The notes under the pieces are model-generated. The model saw nothing but the letters and a program-made list of their open reading frames with translations. It was not told where the DNA came from and did not search any database. From JBBECE01 sp964574935 (GTDB taxonomy: Bacteria; Pseudomonadota; Alphaproteobacteria; Rhizobiales; Devosiaceae), in the NCBI GenBank assembly GCA_964574935.1, contig CAZNOZ010000048.1, forward strand, positions 1 to 13,709: a stretch of DNA of 13,709 nt, written 5' to 3'. The position numbers and the translations under genes are program-made. This document shows, in pieces, positions 6,768 to 12,262 of the stretch (positions are counted from its first letter, which is position 1; the number at the start of each line of letters is the position of its first letter).

Positions 6768-7688
6768 ATGGACCTCACGCCCCATTCGCCGCCGCCCGCC
6801 GCCGACGCGGAGTTGATCAAGCAGTCCTCGACCGCCGGCTTCACCGCCGACGTCATCGAAGCCTCGCGCTCGGTTCCGGTCCTTGTCGACTTCTGGGCAC
6901 CCTGGTGCGGTCCGTGCCGTCAGCTCACCCCCGCACTTGAAAAGGTGGTCACCGAACAGGCGGGCAAGGTCAAGCTGGTCAAGATCAATGTCGACGAAAA
7001 CCAGGCGCTCGCCGCCCAGCTCGGCATCCAGTCGATTCCGGCGGTATTCGCCTTTGCCGGCGGCCAGCCGGTCGACGGCTTCATGGGGGCGATCCCGGAA
7101 TCCGAAATCCGCAATTTCGTCGCCCGCCTGCCGGCGCCCGAGACCCCGCCGAACGGCGGCACCGATCTGGGTGACGTTCTCGATTCCGCCGACCAGGCCG
7201 CGGAGGCCGGCCACCTGCAATCGGCCGGCGAGATCTATTCCAGGGTGCTCGAGATCGACCCCTCGAACGCCCGCGCGCGCGTCGGCGCCGCCAACATCAA
7301 GACAAAGACCGGCGATCTGGCGGGCGCCCGCGAATTACTCGACGCGCTGCCCGAAGATGCGCAGAAAACGCCCGGCTATGCCGCCGCACGCGCCGCCATC
7401 GAGCTCGCCGATGAGGCCGACAAACTCGGCGCCTCGGCCGAGCTGGCGCAGCGGGTCCAGGCCGCCCCGGACGACCTGCAGGCCCGCTTCGATCTGGCGC
7501 TGGCGCTGAACGGCGAGGGCCGCCGGGACGATGCCGCGGACGCGCTGATCGAAGTCATCCGCCGCGACCGCGAGTGGAACGAAGACGGCGCCCGCAGGAA
7601 GCTCATTGAACTCTTCGAGGCCTGGGGGGCCACCGACCCGGCGACGGTCAGGGGCAGGCGCCAGCTTTCCTCACTGCTGTTCAGCTAG
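6768..7688 (+). CDS. cnoX: Thioredoxin-TPR chaperedoxin (CnoX/YbbN type)
   Basis: The 306-residue protein has an N-terminal thioredoxin domain (about residues 15-125) with the active site WCGPC at 46-50, preceded by VLVDFWAP and followed by the cis-Pro region QSIPAVFAF. The C-terminal half (about 140-300) is helical and TPR-like (AGEIYSRVLEIDPSNARARV; LAGARELLDALPEDA; LQARFDLALALNGEGRRDDA). This is the YbbN/CnoX architecture, a cytoplasmic holdase that protects proteins during oxidative or heat stress and hands them to GroEL/DnaK. E. coli CnoX lacks the CxxC pair, whereas this protein has both cysteines (C47, C50), as described for Caulobacter CnoX, so it should also be redox active. No good Shine-Dalgarno precedes ATG 6768, which is unusual. 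It is the first gene of an operon, with its stop only 4 nt before the next start. Confidence 0.9.
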   Translation: MDLTPHSPPPAADAELIKQSSTAGFTADVIEASRSVPVLVDFWAPWCGPCRQLTPALEKVVTEQAGKVKLVKINVDENQALAAQLGIQSIPAVFAFAGGQPVDGFMGAIPESEIRNFVARLPAPETPPNGGTDLGDVLDSADQAAEAGHLQSAGEIYSRVLEIDPSNARARVGAANIKTKTGDLAGARELLDALPEDAQKTPGYAAARAAIELADEADKLGASAELAQRVQAAPDDLQARFDLALALNGEGRRDDAADALIEVIRRDREWNEDGARRKLIELFEAWGATDPATVRGRRQLSSLLFS

Positions 7689-7692
7689 TCAA

Positions 7693-8528
7693 ATGGCCAG
7701 CTCCGTCCACTCGGCCGCCGATTTGCCGATGATCGTGCCGGTGTTTCCGCTCTCCGGCGCACTTCTGTTTCCGCGCACCGTGTTGCCGCTCAACATCTTC
7801 GAGCCGCGCTACCTAGCGATGGTCGATCACGTCCTGGCCGCCGACCGCATCATCGGCATCATCCAGCCCGCGATCTCCGCCGACCAGGCGACTGAGCCGT
7901 CCGACGCCGCCGACGCCGCCTCGGAGGTGGCCGAAATCGGCACCCTGGGCCGCCTCACCCATTTCCAGGAGNNNNNNNNNNNNNNNNNNNNNNNNNNNNN
8001 NNNNNNNNNNNNNNNNNNNNNNNNNNNNNNNNNNNNNNNNNNNNNNNNNNNNNNNNNNNNNNNNNNNNNNNCGCCTCGGAGGTGGCCGAAATCGGCACCC
8101 TGGGCCGCCTCACCCATTTCCAGGAGGTCGAGGAAGCCCGCTACGTCATCGCGCTCACCGGCCTGACACGCTTTCGGATCGTCGAGGAAACCACCTCGAT
8201 GACGCCCTATCGGCAGTTCCGGATCGACACCTCCGAGTTCGCCGAGGATCTCGTCTCCGGCCGCGGCGAACGCGAGGTCGACCGCGAGGCCTTCATGACG
8301 ACGCTGCGCACCTATGCGGATTTCGCCGATCTCGAACTCGACTGGGACGATGTCGAGAAAATGCCCCTCGAAGACCTCGTCAACTCCTGCGTCATGGCCA
8401 GCCCCTACGGGCCGCGCGAGCGCCAGGCGCTGCTCGAGACAACCACCCTGCGAGACCGCGCCGAGATGCTCACCGCTCTCGCCGAGATCGAAATGCAAAG
8501 GCAATCCTCACCCAGCCCGCTGCAATGA
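7693..8528 (+). CDS. Lon N-terminal (substrate-binding) domain protein, interrupted by an artificial N gap
   Basis: The product starts at ATG 7693, 4 nt after the thioredoxin-TPR stop. It has the Lon N-terminal PUA-like fold without the AAA+ or protease domains: LPMIVPVFPLSGALLFPRTV, LPLNIFEPRYLAMVDHVLA and IIGIIQP at the start; IGTLGRLTHFQEVEE and YVIALTGLTRFRIVEE in the middle; MPLEDLVNSCVMASPYGPRE near the end. The exact function is unknown; such proteins are thought to bind unfolded or substrate proteins. The N run at 7972-8071 splits the coding sequence, and as written the frame changes across it. Removing the Ns and one copy of the flanking 55-nt duplication joins 93 codons upstream to 133 downstream in one frame (226 residues, typical for the family). 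The stop overlaps the next start as ATGA. Confidence 0.9.
7917..8126. repeat. Perfect 55-nt duplication flanking a 100-N scaffold gap
   Basis: Bases 7917-7971 and 8072-8126 are identical over all 55 positions. Between them lie exactly 100 N (7972-8071). The two copies abut the gap precisely, as expected when two contigs that overlap by an assembly word length are scaffolded without being merged. This is not a biological repeat. Confidence 0.93.
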
Positions 8529-8734
8529 CCACCACCCACGCCACCGATCCGAAGACCCTCGAGATGCTGGTGTGCCCGCTGACCAAGACGCGGCTGATTC
8601 TGAGCCCCGATCGCACGGAGCTGATCTCCGCGGCGGCCCGCCTCGCCTTCCCGATCCGCGAGGGAGTGCCGCTTCTCGTCCTCGAAGAGGCGCGCGCCGT
8701 CGCCGAGGACGAACTGGCCCGGCTCGACCGCTAG
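8525..8734 (+). CDS. Trm112-like (UPF0434/YcaR family) small protein
   Basis: The 69-residue protein has the family's short motif order: LEMLVCPLTKTRLILSPDR at residues 12-30, then ELISAAARLAFPIREGVPLLVLEEAR. This corresponds to the YcaR/UPF0434 consensus (CPxTK...ELIS..A.LAFPIRDGIP..L..EAR). In eukaryotes and some prokaryotes Trm112 proteins activate methyltransferases. The role of the short bacterial form is not established, and only one cysteine (C17) remains here. The start codon overlaps the stop of the Lon-domain gene (ATGA at 8525-8528), so the two are translationally coupled. Its stop converges with that of the minus-strand hydroxylase in a shared CTAG. Confidence 0.9.
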   Translation: MTTTHATDPKTLEMLVCPLTKTRLILSPDRTELISAAARLAFPIREGVPLLVLEEARAVAEDELARLDR

Positions 8735-9945
8735 ATCGCAAGCCCTCTGAGAAGTCGCGGTCCGCCGCCGCCCGATCTGCCCGCGGCCTCCGCGATTAAC
8801 GCCTTTTTGATCCCGGGCAGCCGCTCGACGACTCCAAGGCCCGTGTCGCGCGCCGCCCTGATGACGTCGTTGTCGTTTGAAAACAGTCGGTTGATCCCAT
8901 CGGTCGCGGTCGCCATCCGCATCACGTCGAACCGCCGCCAGCGCTGGTAGCGCTCGAGCACCTGCGGGGCGCCGATATCCTCCCCCACCCGCGCCGCCTC
9001 CACCAGGACCTCGGCGAGCGCCGCGACGTCCTTCATGCCGAGATTGAGCCCCTGACCGGCGAGCGGATGGATGACATGGGCGGCATCGCCCACCAGCGCC
9101 AGCCGCCCCGCCACCATGCGCCGGGCAATCACAAGGCGCAGCGGGAAGGCCTGCACATCCTCCTCGAGCGTGACTTTTCCGAGCCGCGAGCCCATCCGCG
9201 CTTCGATCTCCGCCCCCAGGCGATCCCGCTCCAGGCCGACCAGCCGTGCCGCCTCGCCGCTGCGCTCGGTCCACACAAGTGACGATCGGTGCGCGTCGAG
9301 CGGCAGGCTGGCCAGCGGGCCGCCCGGCAGGAAATGCTGCCAGGCCACGCCCTCGTGCGCGAGCTCGTGTCGCACCGTCGTCACCAGCCCCCATTGGCCA
9401 TAGTCGCGCTCGAAGGCGTCGATGCTGGCCAGGCGACGCATCGCCGATCGGCCGCCGTCGGCCGCTGCCACCACCGAAGCCTCGAGGTTCGAGCCGTCCT
9501 CAAGGTTCAGCCGCACCGCATCCCGCCCCGCCTCCAGCGCCCCCACGCTTCCGGCGACCACCTCGATTCCCCGCGCCCGCACCGCCTCGGTGAGCACCTG
9601 CGCCATCGTCCGGTTGGCAACCATGTGCGCCAGCGGACGGCCCGGTGCCACCTCGCCGGCGAAGCTCATCAACAAGGGCCGATAAATGGCGCCCGCGGAG
9701 CTGTCGGTGAGCTTCATGGCCCGGATTGGAGAGGCCGCCTTCGCCATGTCGTCCCAGACGCCCAGGGCTTCGAACACGGCGCTAACCCCGGCCGATATCG
9801 CGGTCGCCCGCCGGTCCTGAGGGATCGCGAGATTCCGGGCGTCGACGAGGGTGATCCGCATCTCGAACGCCGAGCCGAGCGCCAGCGCCAGCGTCATGCC
9901 GATCGGCCCGCCCCCCACCACGATGACGTCGCGCCGCTGGTTCAT
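8731..9945 (-). CDS. UbiH/UbiF/COQ6-family FAD-dependent ubiquinone-biosynthesis hydroxylase
   Basis: From ATG 9945 the protein is 404 residues (MNQRRDVIVVGGGPIGMTLA), the usual family length. The N-terminal GxGxxG FAD motif sits directly at the start. AVVAADGGRSAMRR-like sequence follows mid-protein (VVAADGGRSAMRRLASI), and the GDAAH motif plus UbiH signature (LVGDAAHVIHPLAGQGLNLG) lies in the C-terminal third. The enzyme hydroxylates the ring of a polyprenylated ubiquinone precursor at the inner membrane. Which ring position cannot be told from sequence alone, because UbiH, UbiF, UbiI and alphaproteobacterial UbiL are close relatives. The frame also has an upstream ATG at 10032 adding 29 residues, but that extension lacks family-like sequence and I prefer 9945. 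It is divergent from glnK. Confidence 0.9.
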   Translation of the reverse strand: MNQRRDVIVVGGGPIGMTLALALGSAFEMRITLVDARNLAIPQDRRATAISAGVSAVFEALGVWDDMAKAASPIRAMKLTDSSAGAIYRPLLMSFAGEVAPGRPLAHMVANRTMAQVLTEAVRARGIEVVAGSVGALEAGRDAVRLNLEDGSNLEASVVAAADGGRSAMRRLASIDAFERDYGQWGLVTTVRHELAHEGVAWQHFLPGGPLASLPLDAHRSSLVWTERSGEAARLVGLERDRLGAEIEARMGSRLGKVTLEEDVQAFPLRLVIARRMVAGRLALVGDAAHVIHPLAGQGLNLGMKDVAALAEVLVEAARVGEDIGAPQVLERYQRWRRFDVMRMATATDGINRLFSNDNDVIRAARDTGLGVVERLPGIKKALIAEAAGRSGGGGPRLLRGLAI

Positions 9946-10054
9946 TTCCGTCCGCCTCGCCTCGTCGAAACCGGAGAATTCCTGCGCCCAATATGCCCCG
10001 TCCGCAAGCCCGACGCGAGGGGCCGCGGCCATCAGCCGGCGATCTTTGTCCGGG

Positions 10055-10110
10055 AATTGCCTAGGAAGTGATCAATTCACGCAATATGGCGCGCAATTGC
10101 CTAGTGAGTG
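10055..10110. repeat. Pair of 16-bp direct repeats upstream of glnK
   Basis: AATTGCCTAGGAAGTG (10055-10070) and AATTGCCTAGTGAGTG (10095-10110) match at 14 of 16 positions and start 40 bp apart, close to four helical turns. The second overlaps the palindrome GCAATTGC (10093-10100). They lie in the divergent hydroxylase-glnK region, about 115-170 bp upstream of the predicted glnK transcription start, where sigma-54 enhancer sites are usual. They do not match the enteric NtrC consensus, so the binding protein is unknown. Confidence 0.55.
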
Positions 10111-10201
10111 GGCATAACCTTTTGTTAACAATTTCGGCCGGGATCGGCCCGCGCACGAAACCCACATGTAATTCAAACCCTTAGGAGCCACCGGCGAACT
10201 C

Positions 10202-10216
10202 TGGCACGGCGCTTGA
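10202..10216 (+). promoter_or_regulatory. Sigma-54 (RpoN) type promoter of glnK-amtB
   Basis: TGGCAC (10202-10207), five bases, then TTGA (10213-10216) fits the -24/-12 spacing exactly: GG, ten bases, then G at the -12 dinucleotide. The consensus TTGC is changed to TTGA, so the -12 element is imperfect. The glnK start lies 50 bp downstream. NtrC/sigma-54 control of glnK-amtB under nitrogen limitation is widespread in proteobacteria. Confidence 0.7.
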
Positions 10217-10265
10217 GTCCATCAAGCCGCCAGGTGCCATTCCCAGCGGTATGAAAGGAGCACCG

Positions 10266-10604
10266 ATGAAACTGGTGGTTGCTGTCATCAAACCGTCGCG
10301 GCTTGAAGAGGTACGCCAAGCGCTCAATTCGCTTGACGTGCACGGTATGACCGTCACGGAGGTGAAAGGATATGGTCGGCAGAAGGGACATTCCGAGGTC
10401 TATCGCGGAACCGAGTACGCCGTTCACTTCCTGCCCAAAATCAAGATCGAGATCGCCGTCGAGGAAGCCCAGTCCGACGCGATCGTCGCCGCCATCACCG
10501 AGGCCGCCAAGACCGGCCGTATCGGCGACGGCAAGATATTCGTCCTCGACGTCGATCAGGCGCTACGCATTCGCACCGGCGAGACCGGCGCGCAGGCGCT
10601 GTGA
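10266..10604 (+). CDS. glnK: PII nitrogen regulatory protein GlnK
   Basis: The 112-residue protein has canonical PII length and motifs. It starts MKLVVAVIKPSRLEEVRQAL, the T-loop reads GYGRQKGHSEVYRGTEYAVH with the uridylylation site Tyr51 in place, and the B-loop reads TGRIGDGKIFV, followed by the C-loop region (ALRIRTGETGAQAL). PII trimers bind ATP/ADP and 2-oxoglutarate and are uridylylated by GlnD when nitrogen is scarce. The unmodified form plugs AmtB. ATG 10266 has AGGAG five bases upstream (10256-10260); the ATG at 10251 would put this ribosome site inside the gene and is rejected. It is the first gene of a two-gene operon with amtB, 35 nt apart. Being next to amtB argues for GlnK rather than GlnB. 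Confidence 0.96.
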   Translation: MKLVVAVIKPSRLEEVRQALNSLDVHGMTVTEVKGYGRQKGHSEVYRGTEYAVHFLPKIKIEIAVEEAQSDAIVAAITEAAKTGRIGDGKIFVLDVDQALRIRTGETGAQAL

Positions 10605-10639
10605 CCGCCCGCGAGAGCTCAGTGAAGGAGAATAACGAG

Positions 10640-11956
10640 ATGACTTGGCTCAAGATGTCGAAACTGACGGGGGCGACAGCGCTGACATCGCTCCTCGCCG
10701 CGCTCCCCGCCAACGCCCAGGAGGCGGCCGCCGAGGTCGTCGAGGAGATGGGACCCGTACTCGATTCCGGCGACACCGCCTGGATGCTGACCTCCACGGC
10801 GCTGGTTCTGATGATGACCATCCCCGGCCTGGCGCTGTTCTATGGCGGCATGGTGCGCAAGAAGAACGTGCTCGCCACCGCCATGCAGGCCTTCGCGGTG
10901 ACCTGCGCGATCACCATCGTCTGGTTCGTTGTCGGCTACTCGATCGCCTTCACCGACGGTGGCTCCATGAACGCCTGGATGGGCGGTTTCTCCGCCGTCC
11001 TGCATGCCGGCATGGGCCCCGACACATTGTCCGGGACGATCCCCGAATTCGTCTTCTCCATGTTCCAGATGACCTTCGCGATCATCACCCCGGTGCTGAT
11101 CGTGGGCGCCTTTGCCGAGCGCATGAAGTTCTCGGCGATGCTGATCTTCATGGTCCTGTGGTCGATCATCGTCTACTCGCCGATCGCCCACTGGGTATGG
11201 GGTGGCGGCTTCCTGTCTGACGCCGGCGTGCTCGATTTCGCGGGCGGCACCGTGGTCCACATCAACGCCGGCATCGCGGGGCTGGTCTGCGCAATCGTAC
11301 TGGGCCGCCGCACGGGCTATGGCGAAGTCAACATGGCGCCCCACAACCTCGTCTATTCGGTGATCGGCGCGTCCCTGCTCTGGGTCGGCTGGTTCGGCTT
11401 CAACGCCGGTTCCGAGCTCGCCGCCGACGGCGTTGCCGGGGCGGCGATGATGAACACCCAGGTGGCGACCGCTGCCGCGGCACTGGCCTGGATGTTCGCC
11501 GAATGGATCGTCATCAAGAAGCCCAGCGTTCTCGGGATCATCTCCGGCGCCGTCGCCGGGTTGGTCGCGGTCACCCCGGCTTCCGGCTGGGTCAATCCCG
11601 CCGGCGCCCTGGTCATCGGCATTGTCGCCGGCGTCGGCTGCTACTTCGCCGCCGCCCACGTCAAGAAGTGGCTCGGCTACGACGATTCCCTGGACGCCTT
11701 CGGCGTGCATGCGGTGGGCGGCATCATCGGCGCGCTGCTCACGGGCATCCTCGCCGACGAGGCCATTGGCGGCGCCGCCGGCAGCATCGCCCAGCTCGGC
11801 ACCCAGCTCTACGGCGTTGTCGCCACGATCGTGTGGTGCGCTGTTGCCACCTTCGTCATCCTCTACGTCGTCAAGGCGACCGTTGGCCTCAGAACGACGG
11901 AAGCGGAGGAAGAAGAAGGGCTCGACATCGCCCTGCACGGCGAAAGCGTCGCCTAG
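10640..11956 (+). CDS. amtB: Ammonium transporter AmtB
   Basis: From ATG 10640 (AGGAG at 10626-10630) the protein is 438 residues. A signal peptide is present (residues 1 to about 26, ending LPANA), as in many bacterial AmtB proteins, followed by 11 expected membrane helices. Key residues are visible. The Asp equivalent to E. coli D160 is D199 in LDFAGGTVVHINAG; the pore twin histidines are H207 in that motif and H357 in FGVHAVGG; the Phe gate lies in MFQMTFA and WFGFNAGSE. The cytoplasmic tail ends GLDIALHGESVA, the conserved region that receives the GlnK T-loop. It moves ammonium/ammonia across the inner membrane and is closed by GlnK when nitrogen is sufficient. Upstream in-frame codons from 10601 are rejected because they precede the ribosome site. 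Confidence 0.96.
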   Translation: MTWLKMSKLTGATALTSLLAALPANAQEAAAEVVEEMGPVLDSGDTAWMLTSTALVLMMTIPGLALFYGGMVRKKNVLATAMQAFAVTCAITIVWFVVGYSIAFTDGGSMNAWMGGFSAVLHAGMGPDTLSGTIPEFVFSMFQMTFAIITPVLIVGAFAERMKFSAMLIFMVLWSIIVYSPIAHWVWGGGFLSDAGVLDFAGGTVVHINAGIAGLVCAIVLGRRTGYGEVNMAPHNLVYSVIGASLLWVGWFGFNAGSELAADGVAGAAMMNTQVATAAAALAWMFAEWIVIKKPSVLGIISGAVAGLVAVTPASGWVNPAGALVIGIVAGVGCYFAAAHVKKWLGYDDSLDAFGVHAVGGIIGALLTGILADEAIGGAAGSIAQLGTQLYGVVATIVWCAVATFVILYVVKATVGLRTTEAEEEEGLDIALHGESVA

Positions 11957-11967
11957 CACCCGCACTT

Positions 11968-12000
11968 CGGACGGCCCGGTCTCAATCCCCGGGCCGTCCG
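11968..12000 (+). terminator. GC-rich hairpin after amtB, probable transcription end
   Basis: CGGACGGCCCGG (11968-11979) and CCGGGCCGTCCG (11989-12000) pair perfectly over 12 bp around a 9-nt loop, starting 12 nt after the amtB stop. No U tract follows, so it may be a weak terminator or mRNA 3'-end stabiliser rather than a canonical intrinsic terminator. Confidence 0.6.
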
Positions 12001-12025
12001 ACCGGCGCCGGCGCGTGGTGCCCGT

Positions 12026-12091
12026 GATGCAGCCCACGCCCTCTTGATCCTGATTGAGAGGCCTTCCCACTCGCAACGCGTGGGCTGCATC
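12026..12091. repeat. Perfect 14-bp inverted repeat with inner hairpin
   Basis: GATGCAGCCCACGC (12026-12039) is the exact reverse complement of 12078-12091. An inner stem CCTCT (12040-12044)/AGAGG (12057-12061) directly follows the left arm. Upstream GCGTGG (12013-12018) can compete for CCACGC of the left arm (12034-12039). It lies between amtB and ftsK. It could be a second terminator-like structure, a small RNA or a miniature mobile remnant. Confidence 0.6.
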
Positions 12092-12143
12092 GCCGGCATC
12101 ATGCCCTGACCGCCACCGGCCCCTGAAAACCAACAAGTCGACT

Positions 12144-12157
12144 GCCCGTGCACGGGC
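12144..12157. repeat. 14-bp perfect palindrome
   Basis: GCCCGTGCACGGGC reads identically on both strands. GAAAACC direct repeats lie on both sides (near 12125 and 12165). It is a candidate operator site of unknown factor in the ftsK upstream region. Confidence 0.5.
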
Positions 12158-12176
12158 TGGCCTCGAAAACCGCCGC

Positions 12177-12195
12177 GGTTAAAGCCGGCTTAACC
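12177..12195 (+). promoter_or_regulatory. CtrA box upstream of ftsK
   Basis: TTAA (12179-12182), seven bases (12183-12189), then TTAAC (12190-12194) is an exact match to the alphaproteobacterial CtrA full site TTAA-N7-TTAAC. It is embedded in a larger inverted repeat (GGTTAA-N7-TTAACC, with CCG/CGG beyond one mismatch). It ends 68 bp before the ftsK start, a normal position for a CtrA-controlled promoter of a cell-cycle gene. Confidence 0.75.
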
Positions 12196-12262
12196 ACGGC
12201 TTGCTAGCTTTCCGCACCACATCCGAGCTGCCTGTGAGTATCGCGTAAGGGCCCCGCGCGGC

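Noticed and set aside
7917..8126. 55-nt direct repeat as a biological duplication or CRISPR-like unit
   Set aside because: Both copies abut the 100-N run exactly, and collapsing them restores the frame, so it is an assembly product. No spaced repeats of CRISPR type occur anywhere in the window.
7606..8166. Open frame running from the end of the thioredoxin-TPR gene through the N run
   Set aside because: It begins inside the previous gene in another phase and continues through Ns in a phase that is wrong after the gap; the real start is 7693.
8405..9394. 329-codon minus-strand frame in another phase over the hydroxylase gene
   Set aside because: It is low complexity, Ala/Gly/Arg rich and without motifs; the true gene is in the frame with the FAD and GDAAH motifs.
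10122..10131. TTGTTAACAA palindrome in the glnK upstream region as a CtrA site
   Set aside because: It has one TTAA but no second TTAA seven bases away. It may be only an A/T-rich palindrome.
10619..12136. 505-codon minus-strand frame opposite amtB
   Set aside because: The composition is rich in Asp, Gly, His and Arg, typical of antisense to a GC-rich membrane protein gene. AmtB on the plus strand has all key residues.
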